DNA of 64,000 nt from Cyanobacteriota bacterium SRBZ.bins.94.201705 (GCA_030549855.1 JAUQQP010000046.1:1-64000); one strand, 5' to 3'. Shown: positions 9,601 through 17,705, counted from the first letter of the stretch. Notes: generated by a model from the sequence alone, not told the origin. Program-made: numbers and translations.

Positions 9601-10544
9601 TTTGTTATGAAGCCGGAGAAAACTGGGATAAAGCCGCCTTATGTTGGCAAAAAATCAATAGAATGGACAATTTTGCCCTTTGTTTACAAAAACAAGAAAA
9701 ATGGGAGGAAGCCGCCGCCATTTGGGAAAAATTAAAACAATGGCAAAACGCCGGCAAAGCCTGGGAAAAAGTGGGTAACCTAGAAAAGGCTGCTACCTGT
9801 TACGAAGAGGGAGGCTACTGGCGGGAGGCGGAAGATTGTTGGTGGAGGTTAGAAAATTGGGATAGGATGGAAATTGCTGCACAACGTCAGGGGAAGTGGC
9901 AAAAAGCCGCCTGTAATTGGTTGCGACTAAAACAGTGGGAAAAAGCCGCCTTATGTTATCAAGAATGTGAAGATTGGGAAAGGGCTGCCAAATACTGGGA
10001 ATTAGCCGGCATTTGGGATAAAAGTGCCCAGGCTTATGAGAGACTAGAAAAATGGGATAAAGCCGCCAGTAATTATTTGAAGGCGGGGGATACTGAAAAA
10101 GCCGCCATCTGTTTTGAAAAATGCCAAGACTGGGAAAAGGCACAACAGTGTTGGCGTAAATTATGGAAATGGGATAGACTCGCCCTAGTGTGTGAATACC
10201 AACAAAAATGGCAGGAAGCCGGTAAAGCCTGGTTATCTGCCGGCAATGTGGAAAAAGCTGCTATTTGTTTTGAAAAATGTCAAGACTGGCAAAAGGCAGA
10301 AGAATGTTGGCGACACCTCAACAACTGGCAAAAACTAGCTGAAGTTTGCGAATACCAAGGAAAATGGGAAGAAGCCGCTTTTTGTTGGCAATTTCTCTCT
10401 CGCTGGGAAAAAGCCGCCTTAGCCTGTCTCAAAATGGATGATTTAGAAACCGCTATCAAATACTACGAAAAAGGTGGTTACCTGGAGGAGGCGGAAAAAT
10501 GTCGACTACAACTTCTGGCAAAACAAGCCAAAGAAACCTCTTGA
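6639..10544 (+). CDS. SF1-helicase-like domain fused to Trp-rich TPR-like repeats
   Basis: This 1301-aa protein has two halves. Residues about 155-590 look like a UvrD/Rep-type NTPase: a Q-rich segment, Walker A GEKGNGKTT (174-182), Walker B-like DAIYVDN (366-372), a motif III-like FFFVAD, a motif V-like SQAKHLQFE (about 531-539) and a motif VI-like LLTCANMARHRIF (about 565-577). Motifs Ia and IV are not obvious and the usual DEAQD is absent. Residues about 655-1295 hold about thirty imperfect 19-20-aa repeats of the form W-x-x-A-A-x-C-W/Y-x-x-x, a helical TPR/SEL1-like solenoid rich in Trp, Lys, Ala and Glu. The ATG at 6639 is preferred over the in-frame codon at 6507. The gene is monocistronic. 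Function is unknown; a nucleic-acid motor or sensor with a protein-binding scaffold is inference. Confidence 0.85.
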   Translation: MAKPEFSLSLDSHFISRFYPFSPLQISTFVEAVTAIIKRNLPQLPDIFFQKKLAVFIICDDGGILVVTIPSQPPLLKVVDCFPVDNLETIKQSIANLNLSIEDSISVSASNPGVSLSKLLPNDINLSPERIQQNPNDFFCEFVGCQGEIKPIVVSPQQQQILHKNPPLPTIVTGEKGNGKTTTALLSAIIQADKISSQSGAKILYLSPSLAATNAAKKLVQYYGFAPQISVFEYVTLCQNLLSKYHLILPKKFLAQRRATYAKFVEFFFKDKKIFSVKPEDLWQEIRGNLKGCLKSIDRETPLISLNEYLALKNQSIFPKNTDFSLVYNLATQYQEWLETHNYWDDLDLTHYLLSQLPKTFQGEYDAIYVDNVEILTEIQIEFLLKLLTKNNNEGENLPRFFFVADTNHQGKNDGVNRLKKLLIDTFHKLPSWQQIRKSIENQTLSVSFLAHKNLVDFKSVIREIRGIKIESSSFINSPVKPLVISDISMDFLKSQSSLNLDSAIVVFDEGERENLISLFPHDSERIISFSQAKHLQFEQVLVWKLFDNVEQSEITVNSEKYLRLLTCANMARHRIFFYDNTNDSLWDNPKIASVIEIGYETELTPIFNRNYTPEEVETIVDKYLEFEAEECYKIAEQICQKTANETLLDKVYAFWEETKGNYGKAGDLWNKLGFFQKAIDCWQEVDEKLWLAKWSVLDKEEWQKRGEYFEAIQNLTLANFCYEKSEDFEGRLRCLEKNNQWEIAGDECLQKNLEERANKYYQMAEEYYRQNDQINLAVKMWTKLNKWDKVATIWEELQQWEKAGNCWQKHGDVAKAAVCWQKAKKWTEAQKCWLELGNWRELALSYEYQENWTLAAETWLKLGEKEKAAFCYQKGNQWQAAENLWRELGYWGFVAICLQQQEKWLEAAEAWNNTNPYELQALCYERASAWDKAEKAWLQTKNWTRIIIACEKQGKWQEAAESWENLGEWQKAAAAWEKIGQIEKAAICYEAGENWDKAALCWQKINRMDNFALCLQKQEKWEEAAAIWEKLKQWQNAGKAWEKVGNLEKAATCYEEGGYWREAEDCWWRLENWDRMEIAAQRQGKWQKAACNWLRLKQWEKAALCYQECEDWERAAKYWELAGIWDKSAQAYERLEKWDKAASNYLKAGDTEKAAICFEKCQDWEKAQQCWRKLWKWDRLALVCEYQQKWQEAGKAWLSAGNVEKAAICFEKCQDWQKAEECWRHLNNWQKLAEVCEYQGKWEEAAFCWQFLSRWEKAALACLKMDDLETAIKYYEKGGYLEEAEKCRLQLLAKQAKETS

Positions 10545-10926
10545 TTCCCCAACAATCCCCTTTAAATTTCTTAACAAACGCCGAAAAAAGGCCGCGTTTT
10601 CTGCTACAATGGGTACGTGGGAGGGCAGGAGAGGTGACTGCCAGGGGCGCACCTGGGCACTTTCTTATTGAGATATAAAATCATCTATTGGAGGTATTTA
10701 TTTGCCAATATATCCTCCCATGGCGACTAGTTCTGAAGCGGGGGGATATTGCTAAAAAATATCAATTGACTATTATAAAAAATTTATAGGATTGATTACA
10801 ATACATGAAGGGAGACAAGACATAAACAGCCGGGGGGAAAGAGGAGATGAAAGTGGATGGAGAGTCAAAGGGGGAATAAAAAAGTAGTCCCGTTTTTGGC
10901 AGAATCGTTTTTGACAAAGAGGAAAA
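10545..10926. other. 382-bp stretch without an assigned gene; possible short RNA or peptide
   Basis: This is the longest non-coding stretch between convergent genes here. It holds a weak AACGC/GCGTT hairpin followed by TTTT near 10578-10601 and a -10-like TACAAT at 10605-10610. A G-rich stretch with a CCAGG/CCTGG hairpin (10641-10656) follows. GGAGG at 10690-10694 is placed 7 bp before a TTG that opens a 17-codon frame (10702-10755). The GGAGG can pair with CCTCC at 10714-10718. The remainder (10756-10926) is AT-rich then G-rich, with no coding signal I can support. Confidence 0.5.
10702..10755 (+). CDS. Possible 17-codon peptide ORF
   Basis: TTG-initiated frame encoding MPIYPPMATSSEAGGYC, preceded by a full GGAGG at 7-bp spacing. 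An internal ATG lies at 10720 and TAA at 10753-10755. A candidate -10 element lies about 95 bp upstream. There is no family I recognise. It may be a leader peptide or chance; the only support is the ribosome binding site and its sequestering hairpin. Confidence 0.25.
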   Translation: MPIYPPMATSSEAGGYC

Positions 10927-11805
10927 CTAGCCGATAACCACTTTAGGTTTGAGGGTGTAGGGTTTTTCCCTTAGTCTCTCACTGATGCCTATAAATTGCC
11001 GCTGGTGATTGTAAGTGCGGAAAATGTTTCCCTCTTTTCCTATTTCCTTTTCCAGTTTTTGTCCTTTTAACCATCTTTCGGCTTCTCGTTTCTCCAGGCA
11101 AATAGCCGGCAAATTTTCCAGGGGTTTGTCTATGTCTATTAACTCCAATATTCCCTGTTTATTTTGCTCATTTATTTCCTCTATAGTGAGGCTATCTTCT
11201 ATTTTCATTCCACAGCTAAGTGTCCTTTTTAAACCGGCTAAAGTAGCTCCACAACCCAGTTTTTCTCCTAAATCCCTAGCAATAGACCTTATATATGTTC
11301 CTGCGTCACATACTATGTTTAAATCTATTTCAGCCTCCTCCTGACGCCATTTCAAAATCTCAATCGACTCAATGAATACCTCTCTCGTAGGCACTTCTAC
11401 TTCTACCCCTTTACGGGCTAAATTATACAACTTTTGGCCGTCTTTTTTGATAGCACTAAAAGCGGGGGGTTTTTGCTGAATAACACCAATAAAATCTTTT
11501 AGGTGGGATTGGATGTCTTCCAAAGAGATATTGACAGTGGCAGCATTTCTTATTACCTCCCCCTCTAAATCATCAGTGGTAGTCACTATCCCGAATTTAA
11601 TAGTAGCTATGTAAGCCTTCCTTGTAGGCAGAAACTGTAAGAGACGAGTCGCCTTGCCAATGGCGATTGGTAATACGCCTGTAGCCAAGGGATCTAAAGT
11701 GCCACCATGCCCTATTTTCCTGGTATTAAGGATTTTCCTCAATTTGGCCACACAATCATGGGAGGTGAAGTTTGCCGGCTTATTCAGGTTAAGGAAACCA
11801 TCCAT
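10927..11805 (-). CDS. truB: tRNA pseudouridine-55 synthase TruB
   Basis: This 292-aa enzyme isomerises U55 in the T-arm of nearly all tRNAs. The N-terminus NLNKPANFTSHD and the catalytic block GHGGTLDPLATGVLPI (about 33-48, catalytic Asp in T-L-D-P) are intact. The RNA-binding KPPAFSAIKKDGQKLY segment is near 112-128 and AGTYIRSIARDLG near 168-180. A C-terminal region of about 60 residues replaces or mimics a PUA-like extension. The gene is convergent with the large repeat protein, separated by the 382-bp stretch. Confidence 0.96.
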   Translation of the reverse strand: MDGFLNLNKPANFTSHDCVAKLRKILNTRKIGHGGTLDPLATGVLPIAIGKATRLLQFLPTRKAYIATIKFGIVTTTDDLEGEVIRNAATVNISLEDIQSHLKDFIGVIQQKPPAFSAIKKDGQKLYNLARKGVEVEVPTREVFIESIEILKWRQEEAEIDLNIVCDAGTYIRSIARDLGEKLGCGATLAGLKRTLSCGMKIEDSLTIEEINEQNKQGILELIDIDKPLENLPAICLEKREAERWLKGQKLEKEIGKEGNIFRTYNHQRQFIGISERLREKPYTLKPKVVIG

Positions 11806-12075
11806 TGGCTTTTCCCCCAGAATATGACTATAAATTCAGTCTTCCGGAATTAGTCTACAGGCAAAACCCCATATGTATAAATCATATAACCTTCGTGTAA
11901 ATATAGGGTAATATTTTCCTTCTCTGGCGTAAAAACCGAATAAAAAATTGCTACCATTTTCTTGTTGAGTTATATAATAAAAGTTGGAGACAAAAATCCC
12001 CCTGGGAAAGGGTGGGAATGGAAGATGGTGGTAGGGGGCTTTGTCTCAAAATCTTGGATAAGGGAGATTTTCCTC

Positions 12076-12438
12076 ATGGGAATCACAGACTATCTCTTTT
12101 CAGAAATATTCCTTCAAAATCCTCATAATCCCAATTATTTCCCCCTAGGAAATAGGGGTTTTTTGCAGCATATAGGCAGAATAATTAGGCGCTTCGACCC
12201 CTTCTTACCTCTGAGGAAATGGATAGATAGTATCCAGATTAAGGATGAAGAAACCGCCAGAAGAATTGACAAACTGATCCCCTCTCAATGTCCTTTTGCT
12301 AGGGAAATTAGGTGTTTTAACCGTACCATCCTGAAAATACCTCCCCTTTGTAAATTAAACCCCCTCTATGAGAATCTTATGGCCTTAAAATTCCGCGCCC
12401 TCTGTTATCTAGAATCTCAAAGAGAGGGGAGACAGTGA
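12076..12438 (+). CDS. Small stand-alone 'Mo-dependent nitrogenase C-terminal' domain protein
   Basis: This 120-aa protein is nearly all one domain. I-P-S-Q-C-P-F-A-R-E-I and P-P-L-C-K-L-N-P-L-Y-E-N match the C-terminal half of the protein at 3929-4633 almost residue for residue, including both Cys. The ATG at 12076 has an AAGGGAGA ribosome binding site at good spacing and is preferred over TTG 11962 or ATG 12025. Despite the family name, I see no nitrogenase context. The conserved Cys pair suggests a metal or redox site, which is inference. Confidence 0.78.
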   Translation: MGITDYLFSEIFLQNPHNPNYFPLGNRGFLQHIGRIIRRFDPFLPLRKWIDSIQIKDEETARRIDKLIPSQCPFAREIRCFNRTILKIPPLCKLNPLYENLMALKFRALCYLESQREGRQ

Positions 12439-12445
12439 CCAGAGG

Positions 12446-12468
12446 CAAAAACGCCCCCGCAAGGGGGC
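12446..12468 (-). terminator. Terminator between the small Cys-pair gene and tkt
   Basis: GCCCCC at 12453-12458 pairs with GGGGGC at 12463-12468. On the minus strand the stem is followed by GTTTTTG, so it serves tkt. The stem could also stall plus-strand transcription but lacks a plus-strand T run. Confidence 0.75.
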
Positions 12469-12481
12469 ACCTAGCATTATT

Positions 12482-14488
12482 CTAGCCTAAAAGGGACTTG
12501 GCTTTGGCATAAACATTGTCCACCGTAAAGCCGAATTTTTCCATCACCACACTGCCTGGTGCGGAAACCCCAAAGCAGTCGATACCGATGGCAATACCCT
12601 CATCCCCAATATAACGCTCCCATCCCCAGGTGACACCTGCTTCCACAGACACCCGTTTTTTCACCGCCTTGGGCAGCACAGACTCCTTGTACTCCTCGTC
12701 TTGGGCTTCAAATAGCTCAATACAGGGCATGGAAACCACTCTTACCTTTACTCCCTCTGCCCTCAACTTTTCGGCTGCCCCCACACACAGGGCCACCTCA
12801 CTGCCAGTACCTATCAAAATAATATCAGGGGTTTCCTCGCCGCCAGAGAGAATATAAGCCCCCTTGGCTACCCCTTCTATAGAGGTACCGGCCAAATTGG
12901 GTACATTTTGACGACTCAAGGCTAACAGGGAGGGTTTGTTTCTGGTTTCGATGGCTACCTTATAGGCGCCAGAGGTTTCATTGCCGTCAGCGGGGCGGAA
13001 TACATACAAGTCGGGTATCAGACGCAAGGACATCAAATGCTCGATGGGTTGGTGGGTGGGGCCATCTTCTCCCAAGGCGATGGAATCATGAGTCATCACC
13101 CAGATTACATGGGCTTGTGATAGGGCTGACAGCCGGATGGCATTCCTCATGTAATCTGTAAATACTAAAAATGTAGCTCCATAGGGAATAAGTCCACTAC
13201 GGTGTAAAGCAATACCATTACAGATAGCGCCCATGGCATGCTCTCTAACGCCGAAGTGGATATTGCGGTTGTGGTAGGCCCCCTTTTGGAAATCCCCTTC
13301 ATGGTGAATCTCTGTGAGGTTGGAGTGGGTTAAATCCGCTGAACCTCCCATTAGTTGGGGCAATACCTTGGCAATGGCATTGAGGCAGATTTCCGAGTGT
13401 TTACGGGTGGCAACGGGTTTATCCTGTGGGGTATAGCGGGGTAGACAGTCTGCCCAGTTTTCAGGGAGTTTACCATGGAGAATATTCTCAAACTCCTCTG
13501 CCTCGGCGGGATACTTAGCCTTGTAGGCGGCAAAGGTTTCTTCCCATTCCGCCTGGAGACGGGCGCCTCTTTCAATGGCCTTGCGGCAGTGCTCATACAC
13601 CTCTTCTGGTACTACAAAAGGCTCGTAATCCCAACCCAGATTCTTGCGAGTAAGGGCTACCTCCTCTGCCCCTAAGGGCGCCCCATGGACTCCGGCTGTG
13701 TTAGCCTTATTGGGGGAACCATAGCCTATGGTAGTGGTAATCTTGATAAGGGAGGGCCTATCGGTGACTGCCTTAGCATTTTCTATCGCCCTAGCAATCC
13801 CCTCCAGGTCTGTATTTCCGTCTGGCACATGTTGTACATGCCACCCATAGGCCTCAAACCGCTTACATACATCCTCTGTGAAGGCTATATCTGTAGACCC
13901 ATCTATCGAAATATGATTGTCGTCATAAAGTGCTATAAGTTTACCTAAGCCCCAGTGGCCGGCGAGGGAGGCCGCCTCACCGGAGATACCTTCCATGTTA
14001 CAACCGTCCCCCAGGAGAACATAAGTGTAGTGGTCTACGATTTTACAGTCCGGTTTGTTGTAGCGGGCAGCCAGGTGGGCTTCTGCCAAGGCCAATCCCA
14101 CCGCATTAGCAATGCCTTGCCCCAAAGGCCCAGTGGTAACCTCTACCCCCGGTGTCATGAAGTTTTCTGGGTGCCCTGGGGTTTTAGACTTCCACTGCCG
14201 GAATTGCTTGATGTCCTCTAGGGTAACACTGTCGTAACCGTACAGATGCAACAAAGAATATAGTAACATGGAGCCATGCCCCGCCGACAGCACAAAACGG
14301 TCACGGTTGAACCAGTTGGGGTTTTTGGGGTTGAACCGCAGGAAACGATCCCATAATACAAAGGCCATAGGTGCCGCACCCATTGGTAGGCCAGGGTGTC
14401 CTGATTTGGCTTTCTCCACTGCGTCTATAGACAGAAAACGAATGGCATTGATGCACAACTGTTGGATTGACTGGGCTGCAACTACCAT
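12482..14488 (-). CDS. tkt: Transketolase
   Basis: This 668-aa ThDP enzyme interconverts ketose and aldose phosphates in the Calvin-Benson and pentose-phosphate cycles. The N-terminal [12 protein letters not shown], the catalytic-His region AGHGSMLLY and the ThDP/Mg motif GDGCNMEG...YDDN (about 157-190) are present. The central pyrimidine domain shows [13 protein letters not shown] and [15 protein letters not shown], followed by a C-terminal domain. Length is typical. A good terminator follows. Confidence 0.97.
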   Translation of the reverse strand: MVVAAQSIQQLCINAIRFLSIDAVEKAKSGHPGLPMGAAPMAFVLWDRFLRFNPKNPNWFNRDRFVLSAGHGSMLLYSLLHLYGYDSVTLEDIKQFRQWKSKTPGHPENFMTPGVEVTTGPLGQGIANAVGLALAEAHLAARYNKPDCKIVDHYTYVLLGDGCNMEGISGEAASLAGHWGLGKLIALYDDNHISIDGSTDIAFTEDVCKRFEAYGWHVQHVPDGNTDLEGIARAIENAKAVTDRPSLIKITTTIGYGSPNKANTAGVHGAPLGAEEVALTRKNLGWDYEPFVVPEEVYEHCRKAIERGARLQAEWEETFAAYKAKYPAEAEEFENILHGKLPENWADCLPRYTPQDKPVATRKHSEICLNAIAKVLPQLMGGSADLTHSNLTEIHHEGDFQKGAYHNRNIHFGVREHAMGAICNGIALHRSGLIPYGATFLVFTDYMRNAIRLSALSQAHVIWVMTHDSIALGEDGPTHQPIEHLMSLRLIPDLYVFRPADGNETSGAYKVAIETRNKPSLLALSRQNVPNLAGTSIEGVAKGAYILSGGEETPDIILIGTGSEVALCVGAAEKLRAEGVKVRVVSMPCIELFEAQDEEYKESVLPKAVKKRVSVEAGVTWGWERYIGDEGIAIGIDCFGVSAPGSVVMEKFGFTVDNVYAKAKSLLG

Positions 14489-14639
14489 AGTCAGTTTGTT
14501 TCTACTTTCTACTGTTAACTGTTTATCTTCTCATTCTTTCGGATGGAGCGCAACTTGTTTCCCCATCACCTTGCTGGATTATTATACGCCCTTCCAACTA
14601 CCACAAAGGGGAACTTTTTCGTCAAATCAGCAACATTTT

Positions 14640-14668
14640 TTTACAAACTCTTAAGCTAGACTTATGGA
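14640..14668 (+). promoter_or_regulatory. Candidate sigma-70 promoter of the cupin gene
   Basis: TTTACA (14640-14645), a 17-bp spacer and TATGGA (14663-14668) lie 37 bp before the cupin ATG. The fit is fair. The rest of the 216-bp divergent gap with tkt shows no other gene. Confidence 0.4.
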
Positions 14669-14704
14669 AAATAACAACTGCAGGGAAAAGGCAAGGCAAA
14701 GAAA

Positions 14705-15145
14705 ATGGGTGTTAAAGGCAACAGGGTGGTAATCCGCCAACTGGAATCCATCCAGGGAGGCATGTCCTATTTTTATACACCTCAATCCAGCCACGAAACC
14801 ATGCTGGTACAAATACCCCCCCATAGTGTGGATGATTTGTTTGTACACCGTTTTCAGACTGATCAGCTACTGGTGGTGAGAGGGAGTTTTGTGTTAGTAG
14901 TATTGGAAAATCGACGCTATGAGTACATCTATTTAAGCGAAGACAAGCCCCAGGTGGTAATAATCCCGCCAAAAATCCCCCATGGCGCCATCAATCCCAG
15001 TGATAAACCCTGTTTTTTGGTTAATGCCGTGTTGCGTCACGGTAAGCCCAATCCCAAAGACTATCAGCCTGTGAAAAAACCTTTCCCCTATGATTTACAG
15101 CAGGTTTTGAAACTCTCCAATTCTCAGACAGTCAGTCTCAGCTAA
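14705..15145 (+). CDS. Cupin-fold protein (RmlC-like)
   Basis: This 146-aa single-domain beta-barrel has the cupin pattern of alternating short strands, with two conserved blocks: QIPPHSVDDLFVHRFQTDQLLVVRGSF (about 37-62) and IPPKIPHGAINPS (about 86-98). It resembles the dTDP-4-dehydrorhamnose 3,5-epimerase-related cupins common in cyanobacteria. Substrate is unknown, and one His pair plus Asp/Glu may bind a metal. The stop overlaps the convergent DUF1823 gene by 8 bp. No sugar-nucleotide operon surrounds it. Confidence 0.75.
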   Translation: MGVKGNRVVIRQLESIQGGMSYFYTPQSSHETMLVQIPPHSVDDLFVHRFQTDQLLVVRGSFVLVVLENRRYEYIYLSEDKPQVVIIPPKIPHGAINPSDKPCFLVNAVLRHGKPNPKDYQPVKKPFPYDLQQVLKLSNSQTVSLS

Positions 15146-15497
15146 TCAAACCCAGTAGCCAGTTAGCAATAGTAGCACGTCTAGCATCTCGGGGGGTAAA
15201 TTCCCCAATTTTATAGCCTTTGAAACCTAGTTTCTCCTTTAACAGTTGCTTCTTTTCGGGGGGGATGGAGCGAGTCAATTTTACCACGGGGGGACGATTA
15301 GCGATAAAATCTGGTGGGGTGGGGTATTCTTTCTGCCAACTCTCTTCTACCATAGTGGTATCCCATTTTCCTGTTTCCTCGTCATAACGATACCCCAAAT
15401 AATACCAAGCCAATTGATTCACCGTTTCGTCGTCTATTTCTTCCTTCAGAATGCCCCAGATAGTCTCTTCTGTGAGTGGTGGCAGGTTTTTTAACAT
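15138..15497 (-). CDS. DUF1823 family protein
   Basis: This 119-aa protein begins LPPLTEETIWGILKEEIDDETVNQL and carries WYYLGYRYD, the block LTRSIPPEKKQLLKE and GFKGYKIGEF. I recognise this as the DUF1823 family of cyanobacteria and plastid-bearing eukaryotes. The function is unknown. It is soluble with no signal peptide. It overlaps the cupin gene tail to tail and is divergent from the RHH gene across a 254-bp regulatory gap. Confidence 0.82.
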   Translation of the reverse strand: MLKNLPPLTEETIWGILKEEIDDETVNQLAWYYLGYRYDEETGKWDTTMVEESWQKEYPTPPDFIANRPPVVKLTRSIPPEKKQLLKEKLGFKGYKIGEFTPRDARRATIANWLLGLIS

Positions 15498-15751
15498 TCC
15501 ATTAACCTCCCTGAAACAAAATCCGAACTATCATTGTAATTGACTTTTGTTTCTGCCAACCAGAAGATTAATGTTACTGCCAACCAGAATAAGACTACTA
15601 ACCACTGTCACCGTGGTGGTGGAGTGGCAGTCTCTCTCTAAAATGTAAAGAATTATTACAAAGATGCCAGAAAAATGGGAAAACGTCTTGACAGGAGAAA
15701 GAAAAAGAGTTAAAGTAGAGACATCGCACCTGGGCAGAACAAACAGCAAAT
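15498..15751. promoter_or_regulatory. Divergent intergenic region with direct repeats
   Basis: This gap lies between DUF1823 and the RHH gene. It contains two perfect 13-bp direct repeats, CTGCCAACCAGAA at 15553-15565 and 15577-15589 (24 bp start to start). An ACCAC/GTGGT inverted repeat is near 15601-15620 and a TGTAA-N7-TTACA palindrome near 15645. The plus-strand promoter is listed separately. A long minus-strand open frame through this region (15531-16151) is a shadow of the RHH gene. Confidence 0.5.
15688..15716 (+). promoter_or_regulatory. Sigma-70-type promoter of the RHH-AAA cluster
   Basis: A perfect -35 TTGACA (15688-15693), a 17-bp spacer and TAAAGT (15711-15716) give a predicted start near 15723, about 30 nt before the RHH ATG. 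The pair is well formed and oriented with the cluster. Confidence 0.6.
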
Positions 15752-16090
15752 ATGCAAGAAAGGCAAAAAGTGACCCTTTATCTACCACCTTCGTTACATC
15801 GCCAACTGAAAATAAAAGCGGCGATAGAAGGGGAGTCCATGTCTGCTTTGGTGGAAAGGGCCATAGGCTTTTACCTCGGACACCCGGAAGTGGTAGAAGA
15901 GGTAGAGGCGGCATATGGCAAGACACACCAAGTGCATATATGCCCCGAATGTAATGCCGCAATGGTATTAAGGGATGGAAAGATGGTATCCCTGAAAAAC
16001 CAGCCCACTGTGGTGGAAGAGGAACTACCACTGTTGGAGAAGGCGAACACTGTTGCCCCAGACGCCTCAGGACAGTTGCTGCCCTGTTAG
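15752..16090 (+). CDS. Ribbon-helix-helix protein with CPxC tail
   Basis: This 112-aa protein has an N-terminal ribbon-helix-helix fold (residues 4-45): a strand KVTLYLPPSL, then helices LHRQLKIKAAIEGESMSALVERAI. This is typical of MetJ/Arc-type DNA-binding dimers. The C-terminal part has H-I-C-P-E-C near 62-67, a single zinc-knuckle-like pair, then an acidic and Pro-rich tail. It probably binds DNA as a dimer, and the 13-bp direct repeats upstream are an obvious autoregulatory candidate (inference). The gap to the AAA ATPase ATG is 87 bp. The layout resembles the Synechocystis slr0373-slr0374 stress-responsive cluster, from memory and unchecked. Confidence 0.75.
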   Translation: MQERQKVTLYLPPSLHRQLKIKAAIEGESMSALVERAIGFYLGHPEVVEEVEAAYGKTHQVHICPECNAAMVLRDGKMVSLKNQPTVVEEELPLLEKANTVAPDASGQLLPC

Positions 16091-16177
16091 CAGCCCCAGA
16101 GGGAGTTGGTTGACAAGGCCAGCCCCATAGGTCCACCGTCTTTTGAACCACTGCCGAATACTGTTGAGGTAGAGCCC

Positions 16178-17701
16178 ATGAAAGAAGAGTTGAGCATCCT
16201 GATAAGAGCCCAATATCCCCTCATCTACTTGATTACGTCGGAGGAGGAGCGCGCCCAGCAGGCAATCGCCGAAATAGTGGCAAGGACGGCAGAGGGGAAA
16301 GCAAGACCAAGGATCTACCTGTGGACGGTGACCAGAGGCATAGTAGAATGGGGTAACAGTGAGCGAGTGTCAGGGCAACATAACACCATCTCCCCAGAAG
16401 CGGCAATTGAGTGGGTGGTAAGACAAAAAGAGCCAGGGATATACATATTCAAGGATTTACATCCCTTCCTGGAATCCCCCACCGTAACCCGTTGGCTTCG
16501 AGATGCCATCGCCAGTTTCAAGGGGACAGAGAAAATCATGATCCTCATGTCTCCCTATCAGAAAACGCCGCCGGAGTTGGAAAAGGACCTGGTGGTGTTG
16601 GACTTCCCCCTACCAGAAGCCGGTGAGTTAGGGGAGGTGCTGGAGAGGGTGCTGAGAAAAAGCCGAGTAAGGCCACCATCACCGGAGGTAAGGGAGAAAC
16701 TGGTGCGGGCGGCTTTGGGTTTGACTCTGGACGAGGCAGAAAAGGTCTATCGCAAGGCCATTGTCCAGTCGGGCAGGCTGAGCGAGGAAGAGGTGGAAAT
16801 TGTCCTGTCAGAGAAAAAACAACTGATCCGCCGCAATGGCATCCTCGAATACCTGGAGGAGGACGAGACTATAGACGAGGTGGGAGGATTAGAGGAGTTG
16901 AAGCGGTGGCTGACCCAACGGGCCGAGGCTTTCAGCGATAAGGCCAGGGAATACGGGCTGCCTCAGCCGAAAGGGATGTTGATTCTGGGTGTCCCCGGGT
17001 GCGGTAAATCCCTGATTGCTAAGACTACCTCTAAACTCTGGGGGTTGCCTCTGTTGAGGTTGGATATGGGCAGGGTTTATGACGGCTCCATGGTAGGGAA
17101 GTCGGAGGCCAATCTCAGAAGTGCCCTGAAGACGGCAGAGTCCATCTCCCCTGCTATCCTGTTTATCGACGAGTTGGACAAGGCTTTTGCAGGCAGTGCG
17201 GGCTCCAGTGACTCGGACGGGGGTACTTCCAGCAGGATTTTTGGCTCCTTCCTCACCTGGATGCAGGAAAAACGGTCACCGGTGTTCGTCATGGCTACGG
17301 CTAACCGGGTAGACAGGTTGCCTGGTGAGTTTCTCCGAAAGGGCCGGTTTGACGAAATCTTCTTCGTAGATCTGCCCACACCCCTGGAAAGAGAGGCAAT
17401 CTTCAGAATTCACCTCAGGAAAAGACGCCGTGACATCAGTCGCTTCGACCTGGAGGAATTGGCAAAGGTTTCCGAAGGTTTTTCCGGGGCAGAGATTGAG
17501 CAGGCGATAGTGGCGGCTATGTACGAGGCCTTCGCCCAAGGAAGAGAGTTCAACCAGCTGGACATCATCGCCGCTATCAAGTCCACTCTACCTCTGTCCC
17601 GTACTATGACTGAACAGGTCACTGCGCTACGAGACTGGGCCAGACAAAGGGCCCGACCTGCTTCAGCCTCCATCGCTGAGTACCAGCGGATGGAGTTTTG
17701 A
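16178..17701 (+). CDS. Ycf46-type AAA ATPase
   Basis: This 507-aa protein has an N-terminal domain (about 1-215) typical of Ycf46 proteins, starting M-K-E-E-L-S-I-L-I-R-A-Q-Y-P. A single AAA module follows with Walker A GVPGCGKS (about 270-277), Walker B AILFIDELDKA (about 325-335), sensor-1 MATANRVDRLP and an arginine-finger region RKGRFDE. The C-terminal helical lid contains GFSGAEIEQAIVAAMYEA. ATG 16178 is preceded by TTGAGGT and is preferred to TTG 16106. Ycf46 is encoded in some algal plastids. The Synechocystis homologue has been linked to inorganic-carbon acclimation (memory, not checked). It probably remodels a protein target as a ring. Confidence 0.88.
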   Translation: MKEELSILIRAQYPLIYLITSEEERAQQAIAEIVARTAEGKARPRIYLWTVTRGIVEWGNSERVSGQHNTISPEAAIEWVVRQKEPGIYIFKDLHPFLESPTVTRWLRDAIASFKGTEKIMILMSPYQKTPPELEKDLVVLDFPLPEAGELGEVLERVLRKSRVRPPSPEVREKLVRAALGLTLDEAEKVYRKAIVQSGRLSEEEVEIVLSEKKQLIRRNGILEYLEEDETIDEVGGLEELKRWLTQRAEAFSDKAREYGLPQPKGMLILGVPGCGKSLIAKTTSKLWGLPLLRLDMGRVYDGSMVGKSEANLRSALKTAESISPAILFIDELDKAFAGSAGSSDSDGGTSSRIFGSFLTWMQEKRSPVFVMATANRVDRLPGEFLRKGRFDEIFFVDLPTPLEREAIFRIHLRKRRRDISRFDLEELAKVSEGFSGAEIEQAIVAAMYEAFAQGREFNQLDIIAAIKSTLPLSRTMTEQVTALRDWARQRARPASASIAEYQRMEF

Positions 17702-17705
17702 CAGG

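Noticed and set aside
10766-10802. TTGACT and TACAAT as a promoter pair in the gene gap
   Set aside because: Spacing is about 25 bp, too long; the alternative TATAGG gives 13 bp, too short.
15645-15661. GTA...TAC palindrome as an NtcA site
   Set aside because: The spacing is 9 bp, not the GTA-N8-TAC consensus, and no properly placed -10 follows.
15531-16151. 206-codon minus-strand open frame over the RHH gene
   Set aside because: It is antisense to a recognisable RHH fold with promoter, and its sequence is low-complexity with no family resemblance.
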